Shown here one piece after another: positions 7,205 to 15,995 of a stretch of 64,000 nt of DNA (positions are counted from its first letter, which is position 1; every line of letters begins with the position of its first letter). The stretch spans positions 28,722 to 92,721 of the forward strand of contig NZ_JACYXF010000021.1 in the NCBI RefSeq assembly GCF_015352985.1, written 5' to 3'. The position numbers and the translations under genes were made by a program. The notes beneath the pieces are model-generated. The model saw only the letters and a list, made by a program, of their open reading frames with translations. It was not told the DNA's origin and searched no databases. This DNA is from Noviherbaspirillum malthae. Its GTDB lineage: Bacteria; Pseudomonadota; Gammaproteobacteria; Burkholderiales; Burkholderiaceae_D.

Positions 7205-8758
7205 TCAATCTGCAATCTGCGTTGCGATAGCCCGGTAAGTGTTTTCTAATATGGCCGTAAATCCATCCACATCGCACAAGGGGGATGCTCGCATACGATC
7301 ACGCATGCCGGAACGCAAATCCTTCAGTCGTGCCGCATCGCCAGCCAGTCCGCAGGCAATCGTCACATACTCATCCGCGCTGGACGCTGCCAGTTCCGCC
7401 AAGCCAAGGGCGCTTAGAAACGCATAGGTCTGCCGGCTCACCACTTGCGCCTGCGGCCACGTTACGACCGGCACGCCCATCCACAGCGCCTCGCAACTAG
7501 TTAGCCCGCCCGTGAATGGAAAAGGATCGAGCGCGATGTCGATATCCGCATATTCCTTCAACAGGTCCGCATGGAATGACGCGCCGCGCAGCTCGATGCG
7601 CTCAGGCTCAACCCCATGCGAAGCGAACGCCTGGTGTATGGACGCGCGCAAGGCCTCGTCCTGAAACGTGCGCCATTTCAGTATCAGGCGCGATGACGGA
7701 ACGGGTGTGAGAATCCTTGCCCACAGTGCAATAACGTTCTCATTCAGCTTGGCCGTGTTGTTGAAGCAGCCGAAGGTAATGAAGCCGTTCTTTTCGAAGG
7801 CCGGCGGCGCTACCTCGTCCGGCGCGAACGGCACCGGCACATAGCAGAAGCGCCCCTGCGGCAGGCGCACGATAGGCTCGACGAACTGAGCTTCCGTGCC
7901 CGCCAGCGCATGCCAGTCGTCCAGCAGTACCGCATCGATCACCGGCAAGCCAGTAGTGGCGAAATAGCCGAGCCAGCTCAACTGCACCGGCGCGGGCCGA
8001 TGCGCGAAGACGGTCAGCCGCGAGCCGCCGGTATGCCCCGATAGATCGACAAGCACATCGATGCCGTCCTGCCGGATTTGCGCGGCCAGCACCGCATCAT
8101 CCATTGCGGCAACATCGCGGAACTGGCTGCTATTGCGAATGGCCGCCGTTACCCAGTCGTTCACGCGGCCTGCGCTGTACGCATAGGTAATGACCCGGTC
8201 AGCATGATGGCGGGCGATCACGTCTTTTACGAACAGACCGACCGTATGCTGGCAGAAGTCGGCCGATAGATAACCCACACGCAAGGGCCGCGATACGTCC
8301 AGCTTCAGCACCGGACGCGGCCGCATGCCGCCGGCCCGTAATATTGCCCACTCGCCCCAAACCCGCGCCTGCTGCAAGCGTTCCGCTTCCGATACGGCGG
8401 GATGGTATTCCAGGCTGGTGAGCAGGTTTCTTCGTACCACCGGGTTGTCGGGCAGACGCGCGAGTAGAACCGAATAGAGGCGGTAAGACTCTGCATGATT
8501 GCCTTCCGCGCTGGCGATAGTGGCCAGCTCAAGCAGGGGCCGCACATCGTTCGGTGTCAAGGTGCAGACATGGCTGATGCAGCGCCGGGCGGAGGAAAGC
8601 AGCCCTGCGGACGATAGCATTGCGCCGACCGTTAACACTGCCTCGGCATTTGCTGAGTGCGCATTGAGAATGCCTTGACAGGTATTTAGACAAAGTTGGA
8701 ATTGGCCTTGTTGTGCGGCGGCTTGTGCCAAGTTGAGCTGGGACTTCCAGTCTTGCAT
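7205..8758 (-). CDS. SPINDLY-family O-GlcNAc transferase-like glycosyltransferase (GT41)
   Basis: 517 residues from the ATG at 8758. N-terminal residues about 5-140 look like TPR helices (LNLAQAAAQQGQFQLCLNTCQGILNAH, split over helices). The remainder is the GT41 catalytic region with recognisable blocks: RVGYLSADFCQHTVGLF, DVLVDLSGHTGGSRL, PVQLSWLGYFATTG, ITFGCFNNTAKLNENV and LDPFPFTGGLTSCEALWMG. The family moves sugar from a nucleotide donor onto Ser/Thr of proteins, or in some bacteria onto other acceptors, in the cytoplasm. It sits between a surface lipoprotein and the S-layer-like protein on the same strand, which suggests that one of these is its substrate. That link is inference. Confidence 0.85.
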   Translation of the reverse strand: MQDWKSQLNLAQAAAQQGQFQLCLNTCQGILNAHSANAEAVLTVGAMLSSAGLLSSARRCISHVCTLTPNDVRPLLELATIASAEGNHAESYRLYSVLLARLPDNPVVRRNLLTSLEYHPAVSEAERLQQARVWGEWAILRAGGMRPRPVLKLDVSRPLRVGYLSADFCQHTVGLFVKDVIARHHADRVITYAYSAGRVNDWVTAAIRNSSQFRDVAAMDDAVLAAQIRQDGIDVLVDLSGHTGGSRLTVFAHRPAPVQLSWLGYFATTGLPVIDAVLLDDWHALAGTEAQFVEPIVRLPQGRFCYVPVPFAPDEVAPPAFEKNGFITFGCFNNTAKLNENVIALWARILTPVPSSRLILKWRTFQDEALRASIHQAFASHGVEPERIELRGASFHADLLKEYADIDIALDPFPFTGGLTSCEALWMGVPVVTWPQAQVVSRQTYAFLSALGLAELAASSADEYVTIACGLAGDAARLKDLRSGMRDRMRASPLCDVDGFTAILENTYRAIATQIAD

Positions 8759-8857
8759 TGGTTGATTATGTGAGATGGCAATGGAGCGGAGGCTGAATGG
8801 ACAGCAGCATAGTCTACTTGTGCGCATGGGTGATGGACTTGCTTGCCGCGCCGTAAA

Positions 8858-8888
8858 CAAAAAAAACCGAGGGGCTTGCGCACCTCGG
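8858..8888 (-). terminator. Rho-independent terminator, member C of the CCGAGG repeat family
   Basis: On the minus strand CCGAGG/CCTCGG pairs around a loop containing GCGCAAGC and is followed by eight T. It is the second terminator after the S-layer-like gene and lies between that gene and the glycosyltransferase. The downstream flank matches the one next to 7111-7139. Confidence 0.75.
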
Positions 8889-8971
8889 CTGAAATTACCG
8901 CTGCCTTCCTAGGGCTGTTTTTGGAGTACGAAATAACCAAAAGTTAATTCAATAACAACAATGTCTTACTG

Positions 8972-9031
8972 AAAAAGGCCAAGGTTTTGAGGCCTTGGCC
9001 CTTCAAGCGGTTAGCGATGCTCTGCTAACCG
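8972..9031 (-). terminator. Terminator hairpins after the S-layer-like gene
   Basis: Two hairpins follow the stop at 9060 on the minus strand. The first is CGGTTAGC/GCTAACCG (9008-9031). The second is GGCCAAGG/CCTTGGCC (8977-9000), followed by five T. With the hairpin at 8858-8888 this gives three stacked stem-loops, as expected for a highly expressed gene. Confidence 0.85.
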
Positions 9032-9059
9032 TTGTTTCTACTCTACCGCGTTGGCGATA

Positions 9060-11933
9060 TTAAGCCAGAGCGATGATCAGCGCGTCGAGGTCGATAGTAC
9101 CAACGAGCTTAACGACTGTGTCATTTGCATCAACCAAGTTGGAAGCGTTTGTGTCAACGTAGATGTATGTATCACCACCCAGTTGGAACACAACGTTCTC
9201 TTTAGCTACGCTGTTGATGGACAAGGCTGCAGCATCTTTCAGTGCCAGATCGAGATCAGCGTGTGTTGTTGTCATCTTGACATAAACATTGCTGCCATTG
9301 CCGGCAACATTGATGTCATCCGACTTAGCTGCATCAAGAGCTGTGCCAGTTGCATTCAAAACCAGATTCAGACCAACGATAGAATCAGCTTTGCCATATG
9401 TGGATGCGTTAAGTGTTACGGCATCCAGGCCTGCACCCAGCTTTACTGTTTCAGCATTGACGTTGCTCGATGCATAGGTCAGACCTTTGAGAGCGCCGCC
9501 CTTTGCGTATGTAACGCCACCAATGACTTCATCGTAGCTTGCCACGCCACCGAGGGCAGAAGCGTCAACCGTAGCCAGCTTGCCTGCGGTATTGGTAACC
9601 GAAGCGGAGCCGTTACCGGAAAGTGTCAGGGCTGTCATTGCACCAAGGTTTGTACCTGCGTTAGCAGTTACGGAAACGCTAGCGATAGTGTCGGCAGTCG
9701 GTGCAGTGAGGGAATTAACAGCATTTGTCAGTGTGACATTTGCAGTTTGGACATTACCAGCCAGTGTTGCAGTGACATCCGCTGTGCCAGCTTTGACAGC
9801 CAGATTTACAACATCCGCGATTGCTGTAACAGTACCAGTTGCTTTCTCAGTAACATTCAGAGTACCAGCATATGTTGTTGTTGTAGCAGCAGCGCCGCCT
9901 GCAGCAGGAACTTCGCCGACCAAGATCATGCCATCAGCACGTGCAGTCAAGTTGCCGTTTGCTGTCAGAGCCTGAGTAGTGACCTTAGTTACAAAGGAGT
10001 CAGTCGCAAAATCGATGCCAGTGTAGTTAGCAGCCAGTTTTGACGCGTCAAACGCACCAGTTGCACCAGCAACACCTTCAGCAGAAGTGAATGTCAATGT
10101 TTCGAAGTTCTTCAGTACTTTGTTGAAGACAATGAAATCATCAGCAGTACGTGCAGTGGTCGAGCCAGCCAAAACAACGGTATCAGAACCATCACCGCCA
10201 TCAATCACATCGTTTGTTGTAACGGCACGATTAGCAGTACCAGCAGACAGCACCACTTTGTCGTTGCCTTCGCCAGCAGTAATTGCCAAGGTACCTGCTG
10301 CAACGACGTTCGCGCCACCAACTACTGCTGCGAGAACGATTGTGTCATCACCGTGACCAGAGGAAACAGCAACTTTACCATCGCCAGTTGTACGAACGTT
10401 GATAGTGTCCTTGCCAGCACCTGTACCGATGTCTGCATTGACGACAACGCCGGTTTTGGCAGTTGCAGTTGTGACTGTCAGAACGTCGTCACCTGCGCCT
10501 GTCAGGATTGTTGCAGTCTGAGCGTCGCCTGTGAAAGTGATGCCGCCGAGGGAATCATAAGCTTGCACATCTTTGACCGAGCCAGTCGAACCAGCTTTTT
10601 CATTGATGGTCAGCGTTGTCTTAACGTCAGTCTTGACAGTTACTGTGGAAACCGATTTGTTAGTAGCATCTACGCCAGCCACAACGTTGAGTGCGAGCGA
10701 AGCGGCGGCAGCGCCCGTAGTTGTTGTAGTCTGCTTCAGAGTACCGGAAACAGTCACTTTGCTTACTGCATCGCCAGCCACGTTCAGTACAGCCTGATTC
10801 TGAATAGTCGCCGGGGAAGCCGGAACTGCTGGGACAGGCGCGACATCATCAATGGTGCCAGGAATAGTGTCAGGACCTGCATTGCCAGGAGTACCAGCAC
10901 TACCAGGATTTGCTGCAGCAGTTGCTGCGTCACCTTTCAGACCATCCAGAGCGATCGATACGCTGTTTGCGCTTGCTGCACCAGTAACGCTCAGGCCCAG
11001 ACCTGCACCAGCAGTAACACCTTTGAAACCAGCAGTTGTAGTAGCGGCCAAATTGGAGACGCTAGCGGCTGCACCAATCTGAGTTACTTCAGTTGCGCCT
11101 TCGAACTTGCCAGCATTGAGATTACCAGTCGCGGTTTCACGGAATACGAAGCCCTGAGCGTTATCAATCAGAACCTTTTCGATATTCTTGATAGTACCTT
11201 GCTGAGCCTGTGTAACGCCATCAGCATATACTTTCAGTGTATCAACACCATCACCACCGTCGATGACGTCAGACGTATTCAGAGTTGCCTGACCGAAGAA
11301 GTTGCCACCTGTTGCAGCAATGAATGTGTCATTGTTTGCTGTGCCAGTCAGAGTGTCGACACCAGTTGTAAGAGTGAAAGTCTGGCCGTTAGCAACAGTG
11401 CCGGAGCCGATCGATGTGATCGTGCTGTTCACAGAAGCTTTAGCAGCAGTCAGGCTGTCTGCGGATGCAGTAATAGCGCCGAGCCATGCTTTAGCAACTG
11501 CGTTTGCTGCGTTACCGGAGTAAGCAGTGATTTCAGCTGTTGTGTCGAGTGCCTTGGTGAACTCAACTGCAGCTGCTGTCTTGTTGTCGATGACTTTCTT
11601 ATCGTCGTTCTGAGCACCGGTCAGGATCGCCATAGCGATTGTGCCGACGTCAAAAGTCTTGTTCTCGAGGCGGGAACCCCAGTACAGCAGACCATCAACT
11701 TCTGCAGGACGGCCGAACAGGTTCAGGTAGATCGAGTTGACGACGTTGGCGCTGTCCTTGCCTGCGTACAGGTCTTTGTACTCTTGCGATGCGCTGAAGG
11801 CGTTAGCAACTGCTGCTACGCTGCCGCCGTTCTTGGCGACTTGCTCTTCCCAATAGATCAGGCCGAGTGCGTCAGCCGGACGGTTGAAGTAAGCAACGTA
11901 CAGCTTTTGTACTGCTTCTGCGTAAATACCCAT
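9060..11933 (-). CDS. S-layer-like RTX surface protein with N-terminal DUF4214
   Basis: 957 residues. The N-terminus holds two DUF4214 units (LYVAYFNRPADALGLIYW and IYLNLFGRPAEVDGLLYW). RTX motifs follow at several places (NNDTFIAATGGN, SDVIDGGDGVDTLKV, TGAGDDVLTV, SGHGDDTIVLA, TNDVIDGGDGSDTVVLAG). The protein is rich in Ala, Thr, Val, Gly and Asn and poor in Cys. It lacks an N-terminal signal and ends in a hydrophobic tail (TIDLDALIIALA), which suits type I secretion. The composition and architecture resemble RsaA-type S-layer proteins. The base composition is clearly lower in GC than its neighbours, with a restricted codon set (GCA, GTT, ACA), consistent with very high expression. Ribosome site AGGAG lies 10 bases before the ATG. 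Its secretion system is not in the window. Confidence 0.85.
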   Translation of the reverse strand: MGIYAEAVQKLYVAYFNRPADALGLIYWEEQVAKNGGSVAAVANAFSASQEYKDLYAGKDSANVVNSIYLNLFGRPAEVDGLLYWGSRLENKTFDVGTIAMAILTGAQNDDKKVIDNKTAAAVEFTKALDTTAEITAYSGNAANAVAKAWLGAITASADSLTAAKASVNSTITSIGSGTVANGQTFTLTTGVDTLTGTANNDTFIAATGGNFFGQATLNTSDVIDGGDGVDTLKVYADGVTQAQQGTIKNIEKVLIDNAQGFVFRETATGNLNAGKFEGATEVTQIGAAASVSNLAATTTAGFKGVTAGAGLGLSVTGAASANSVSIALDGLKGDAATAAANPGSAGTPGNAGPDTIPGTIDDVAPVPAVPASPATIQNQAVLNVAGDAVSKVTVSGTLKQTTTTTGAAAASLALNVVAGVDATNKSVSTVTVKTDVKTTLTINEKAGSTGSVKDVQAYDSLGGITFTGDAQTATILTGAGDDVLTVTTATAKTGVVVNADIGTGAGKDTINVRTTGDGKVAVSSGHGDDTIVLAAVVGGANVVAAGTLAITAGEGNDKVVLSAGTANRAVTTNDVIDGGDGSDTVVLAGSTTARTADDFIVFNKVLKNFETLTFTSAEGVAGATGAFDASKLAANYTGIDFATDSFVTKVTTQALTANGNLTARADGMILVGEVPAAGGAAATTTTYAGTLNVTEKATGTVTAIADVVNLAVKAGTADVTATLAGNVQTANVTLTNAVNSLTAPTADTIASVSVTANAGTNLGAMTALTLSGNGSASVTNTAGKLATVDASALGGVASYDEVIGGVTYAKGGALKGLTYASSNVNAETVKLGAGLDAVTLNASTYGKADSIVGLNLVLNATGTALDAAKSDDINVAGNGSNVYVKMTTTHADLDLALKDAAALSINSVAKENVVFQLGGDTYIYVDTNASNLVDANDTVVKLVGTIDLDALIIALA

Positions 11934-12118
11934 TTAAAAAACTCCTAGGAAGTATAAAAAACGAATTGTTGTTACTCTGATCAGAGCAATCAGCGCTTGC
12001 TGATCTGCAAGAACGCAGGCGAATAATGACAGAGAGCACTACTGCAAATATGTGACGGTTATCACACTGAGCGAAAAACCCACATTCGTTGTAGTTTCCC
12101 CACAGCATTTGCCAGCGT
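11934..12118 (-). promoter_or_regulatory. Long 5' leader of the S-layer-like gene
   Basis: The predicted start of transcription (from the promoter at 12122-12151) leaves an untranslated leader of about 180 bases. It contains a near-palindrome at 11979-12005 with GATCAG ends and GCGCT in the centre. Long structured leaders are known to stabilise S-layer mRNAs; applying that here is inference. Confidence 0.5.
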
Positions 12119-12121
12119 CGC

Positions 12122-12151
12122 ATTATAGAGGGAGCGTGTAATTTTTACCAA
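12122..12151 (-). promoter_or_regulatory. Sigma-70 promoter of the S-layer-like gene
   Basis: On the minus strand a perfect TATAAT (-10, 12122-12127) lies 18 bases downstream of TTGGTA (-35, 12146-12151). From here to 12333 I see no gene. Confidence 0.6.
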
Positions 12152-12333
12152 CATGTTTCTGGACCGCATCTGGTCAGGTGTTTGAAGGCGCTGCGGCTAC
12201 GCCGCGAAGGGATCCATAGCCAAAGGATTGGGAACGAGAAGCCGGATGAAGACATACAGGCAGAAGATGAATATGAGCAATGCCTGGATTCAACGAATGA
12301 GGAGGCCATGACTGTCCGCTCTTGAGCGATATA

Positions 12334-12366
12334 AACAAAATGGGGCGCCGAGCGCCCCATTTTGTT
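12334..12366 (-). terminator. Strong hairpin terminator of the FecR gene
   Basis: AACAAAATGGGGCGC pairs perfectly with GCGCCCCATTTTGTT around a 3-base centre, 37 bases after the FecR stop. The A/T-rich lower stem allows termination on both strands. Confidence 0.8.
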
Positions 12367-12402
12367 AATTACCGACTCCTATCGCATTGAATGCACATCC
12401 TG

Positions 12403-13755
12403 CTATTTGGTCCAGTACGTCGCGCCGGCCGCACTACGATGATCATCGATTCGCCCCTGGAAAAGATAGGCAGCTGTTCCGCCATTTTCCTGGGACAGTA
12501 CGCCGCTCACATCCATATTAAATGGCTTCAGGATCGGGGTATCGGCCGCAAAGCGGCCGTCAGGAGCGATGGCACCCCGAGACTGCATGTTGAATCGCTC
12601 GTTGTTGCTGACCAGGTCGAAGCCGGTTCTGAACGTAGCCTTCGCGAAATCGACTTGCAAGTGGCCGTTTTCGATATTTGCCGCAGTAATTGCGCTGCGA
12701 GATTCATCGGTAATGTAGGCGGCGCTGTCCCGCAGGCCGAAATTGATCACGCCGGTATTCGGCATCTGCCATTCCGTGCCGCGAGTACGCAATAGAACAA
12801 AGTGCGCATTGGAAGCAATCAATTGATGTGTGCCGGCATTCAACATGTTTTCGTATTTGATGTTGGCGGCCTGATCCAGAACAGTCTGCCAGCGCCCCCA
12901 AACGATCTGCGGCGGCATTTCCACCGGCGTGACGGGCGGCATCGGCGTGACGGGCTGCACAGGGCTGGTTGGCGTGCTCGGCACGGAGGGCAAATTTGAA
13001 TTTGCACGGCTGACAATATCGGCATTCTTCTGCGGATCGAGATTGACATCCTTCGCGCCTGCTGTTCCAGCCCCCGTGCCGCCGCTCGACTTTGCGCTCG
13101 GCTCATCGGAACGAGGTGGAGCGCTATTGTCCGGCGAGGCAGTGCTGCTGGGCAGATACTGCGGTGTCGCCTGTCCCTTGCTGATCTGCAGCACCTGGCC
13201 TGCCTGCCGGGCAAACAATTCACGGCTGCTTGCTCCTTCGCACGGCCCCGACCCCTCTGGTCCGCAGGCACCGGAAAAGCCGCTGACCACGACGCCCCCG
13301 GAAAGCACGGCTACCCGTGAAGTCGCGTCATCCGTATATACAGTGAAATCGGTACCCCGGACACCGATGGCCGCCACCGGCGTGTTGAAACGGAAATTTT
13401 CCCTGGCATGCTTGGCGCCTTCGCCTGAAATCGCGCGCGCGATTCCATGGTCAAGCTCAAGCTTGATGCGCGTATTAGCCGGCTGTACTGCATCAACCTT
13501 ATACGAAACGATTCTGGCTTTGCTGTTGGGCCTCAATATAAGAAAGCCGTTGTCGATAGTTTTCAGGTAGACATAACCGTCGCTTCCGGTTGTCAGCTCG
13601 TCTCCCTCCTGAACGACCCGGTTGAGCGTCACTGCGTCGGCACCGAGCTGTACCTGGCCTGCAACAAACACCACATGCGCAGCCTCCCCTGCAAAGGCAA
13701 TATTTGCAACGGATAAAACGGACAAGGCGGATAAGACAATTAGTTGAGTAAGCAT
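12403..13755 (-). CDS. FecR-domain periplasmic protein
   Basis: 450 residues with a Sec signal peptide (residues 1-22, ending ANIAFAG). Residues about 30-160 are the FecR domain: VVQEGDELTTGSDGYVYLK, ILRPNSKARIV, and FRFNTPVAAIGVRGTDFTV. Pro/Ser-rich linkers follow (about 205-290), then a C-terminal beta-rich region without a known name. There is no sigma/anti-sigma gene nearby, so it is not a classic FecIR pair. Ribosome site AAGGA precedes the ATG. It diverges from the CHASE2 cyclase operon; FecR genes are often seen next to CHASE2 cyclases, so a shared envelope-sensing role is plausible. Confidence 0.8.
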   Translation of the reverse strand: MLTQLIVLSALSVLSVANIAFAGEAAHVVFVAGQVQLGADAVTLNRVVQEGDELTTGSDGYVYLKTIDNGFLILRPNSKARIVSYKVDAVQPANTRIKLELDHGIARAISGEGAKHARENFRFNTPVAAIGVRGTDFTVYTDDATSRVAVLSGGVVVSGFSGACGPEGSGPCEGASSRELFARQAGQVLQISKGQATPQYLPSSTASPDNSAPPRSDEPSAKSSGGTGAGTAGAKDVNLDPQKNADIVSRANSNLPSVPSTPTSPVQPVTPMPPVTPVEMPPQIVWGRWQTVLDQAANIKYENMLNAGTHQLIASNAHFVLLRTRGTEWQMPNTGVINFGLRDSAAYITDESRSAITAANIENGHLQVDFAKATFRTGFDLVSNNERFNMQSRGAIAPDGRFAADTPILKPFNMDVSGVLSQENGGTAAYLFQGRIDDHRSAAGATYWTK

Positions 13756-14087
13756 GGATTTTTCCTTTTTGCCATTTTGATTCCCAAGGCAAAGGTTTCA
13801 GTGACGGCGGTCACAAAACCGGCATGATTTCCTGAGGGTAGCATATTGTTCCAAATGGAAATATGACTTGGGGAGTACGGTTGCCGGTTCGCTACACTCG
13901 TTCGCAGAACAAGTCTCTTTTTTTGGCGGCGATTGCCTAAATTTCAAGAAAAATCGACGACGCAAGGCATTTTTCTCTATGAAATGTGGGATGTAGCCAT
14001 CAGGACATACGGTTATACTTGCACGCTTTGAGCATCCAGGTTGGAAAGGTGGCCCCGCAGCTTGTCTGCGCACAAGATCATAGTCTT
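13756..14087. other. Divergent intergenic region between FecR and the CHASE2 cyclase
   Basis: 332 bases containing both promoters by position. It includes T-rich tracts (around 13917-13923) but no convincing stem-loop or -35/-10 pair that I can defend. A GTG at 13986 could extend the cyclase by 34 residues, but the extension looks unlike coding sequence. Confidence 0.4.
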
Positions 14088-15995
14088 ATGAATTCAACGG
14101 CCAAATTTCGCGCTTTTGTTTCCCTCATCAGTTCTGGAGCGCTTTTCCGGTTTGTCATCAGTTCTATCGCCGTCGTGTTGGTAATCTGCTCACAGTGGGC
14201 CAACACGGACAGCGTATTCAGCTTCGGCAATGAATGGCTGCGCGACCGGTTCATCCGCATGCAGGCTTCCGGTGAGCCGGAAACCCGGGTGGTTGTGGTC
14301 GATATCGACGAGGCCAGCCTGAAATCCATAGGTCCCTGGCCGTGGCCGCGCCACCGTATCGCCGACCTCGTGGAAAACCTGATCGGCACTTATGGTGCGC
14401 GCGGCGTGGCACTTGACCTTGTGATGCCGGAACGCGCCGATGCAGACGGCGACACGCGGCTGGCGGCACTTGCGCAGCATGCGCCTGTCGTGCTGGCACA
14501 GGCTTTCGATTATACGGACCGCGACCGCCAGCTGCGCGTAGGTGATGTTACCGGTGGGCAGCTGGCAAGAAACCAGGGCCATGCGGCCGCGGCTACCGGC
14601 TTCATTGCCAACCATGCGGGGCTGGCGAAGGCCCGTTATACCGGAAACATAGGCTTCATTCCCAGTGCTGACGGCGTCATCCGGCATTTGCCCATGGTCA
14701 CGCATTTTGAAGGCAATCGTTACGTGACCCTGTCGCTGGCATTGATGCAGTGCTGTCGTCAGGCGGCCGGCACAGGTATGGCGAATCCGGAAGCACCAAC
14801 CTACGCGCAGACGGAGACCGGCGCCTGGCGCATTCCCTACAGCCGCCACTGGTCAGCCTACCAGGGCATCTCCGCGGCCCAGATACTTGACATGAGCGCA
14901 TCAAGGGACATGATTCAGGACCGTTTGGTCGTGGTTGGCTCGTCCTCGCTTGGGTTAAGCGACCGCGTGGCCACGCCGTTGGCGCCGTCGACCAGCGGCA
15001 TGCTGGTGCATGCAGCGGCATTGACGACACTGCTTGATCATCAGGCGGCAGGCGAACCTATCAAGCTGCCGGGCCGCTGGATCGCGACGGGTTTCATGAT
15101 TGCTGTGGCGTTTCTGGCCGCTTTTACCCTGCCCCGCTTTTCAGCCGCCGCGAACGTGGCGCTCCTGGGCGGCGCTTCGGTGATATGGCTGTGCATCGCC
15201 TATCTGCTGACCCGCCATGACGCCGAATTCTCGGCCAGCGGTCCCCTGGCAGGCAATGTCTATTTGCTGGCGGTCGCGGTGCCTTACCACTGGCAGATCG
15301 CCCAGCGCAAATCCCGCAGCCTGCTGGGTACCTTGCGCCAGTATGTGGCGACAGCGGTGGTCGACGAGCTTCTGCGCAGCGACCTGAAAGATCCGCTGAC
15401 GCCCCGCCTCCTGAATGTGACGACGCTGATTGCCGACATGGAAGGCTATACGACCTATGTCGAGTCTCTCTCGGTTGAGGAGGCCGCCCAGCTGACAAGC
15501 GATTTTCTGGCTTGTCTGACGCGCCCGGTGCTTGCCAAGCACGGCACGATCGACAAGTACACCGGCGATGGCCTGGTTGCGTTCTGGGGCGCGCCGCTGC
15601 CTGTGGAAGACCATGCCGACATGGCGCTGGAGGCGGCACGCAATATCGTGGAGGAGGTCAGGCGGTTCAGCGAGGCACGCAAGGACAGCGGCTTGCCGCG
15701 GCTAAGGGTGCGAATCGGAATCGAGAGCGGGATGGCCATGGCAGGCGACTTCGGCACGCCGTCGCGCAGCATCTATACCGCGGTCGGGGATAGCGTCAAT
15801 GTCGCCGCGCGCCTGGAGCAGGTCGCCCGCAACCAGCCCCACGACATCATCATCGGACAAGGCACAGTCTCGCGGGCGACGCGCCATCGTTTCCAACTGC
15901 TGGGCGATTTCGTCCTGCGCGGCAAAGGCAAACCCACCACGCTGTTCACGCTGGAGTCTCAGGGAGCTGCGGAGAAGATGGAGACGGCGGCATGA
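14088..15995 (+). CDS. CHASE2-domain adenylate cyclase
   Basis: 635 residues. A first membrane helix lies at about 15-35. An extracytoplasmic CHASE2 sensor follows (VVVVDIDEASLKSIGPWPWPR, IADLV..., GVALDLVMPE, NIGFIPSADGVIRHLPM), then about three membrane helices (about 325-415). The C-terminal class III cyclase domain starts at about 445. Metal Asp residues are visible (LIADMEGYT and YTGDGLVAFWG), as are the ATP-specifying Lys (DKYTGDG) and Thr (YTAVGDS) and the transition-state Asn/Arg (GDSVNVAARLE). All catalytic positions are present, so cAMP synthesis is predicted. It overlaps the next gene by four bases (ATGA) and so is co-translated with the barrel protein. A Crp/Fnr gene lies 1.9 kb downstream. 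The start chosen is the ATG before NSTAKF. Confidence 0.9.
   Translation: MNSTAKFRAFVSLISSGALFRFVISSIAVVLVICSQWANTDSVFSFGNEWLRDRFIRMQASGEPETRVVVVDIDEASLKSIGPWPWPRHRIADLVENLIGTYGARGVALDLVMPERADADGDTRLAALAQHAPVVLAQAFDYTDRDRQLRVGDVTGGQLARNQGHAAAATGFIANHAGLAKARYTGNIGFIPSADGVIRHLPMVTHFEGNRYVTLSLALMQCCRQAAGTGMANPEAPTYAQTETGAWRIPYSRHWSAYQGISAAQILDMSASRDMIQDRLVVVGSSSLGLSDRVATPLAPSTSGMLVHAAALTTLLDHQAAGEPIKLPGRWIATGFMIAVAFLAAFTLPRFSAAANVALLGGASVIWLCIAYLLTRHDAEFSASGPLAGNVYLLAVAVPYHWQIAQRKSRSLLGTLRQYVATAVVDELLRSDLKDPLTPRLLNVTTLIADMEGYTTYVESLSVEEAAQLTSDFLACLTRPVLAKHGTIDKYTGDGLVAFWGAPLPVEDHADMALEAARNIVEEVRRFSEARKDSGLPRLRVRIGIESGMAMAGDFGTPSRSIYTAVGDSVNVAARLEQVARNQPHDIIIGQGTVSRATRHRFQLLGDFVLRGKGKPTTLFTLESQGAAEKMETAA

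Noticed and set aside
9051..11948. Long Cys-rich frames on the plus strand opposite the S-layer-like gene (about 330 and 531 codons)
   Set aside because: They lie antisense to a gene with strong domain evidence and arise from its stop-poor, Thr/Ala/Val-rich codon usage. No ribosome site, no family pattern and improbable composition.
12145..12360. Short frames upstream of the S-layer-like promoter, one giving a hydrophobic peptide ending in MDPFAA
   Set aside because: No start codon with a ribosome site, overlap with the FecR terminator, and no sign of conservation that can be judged here.
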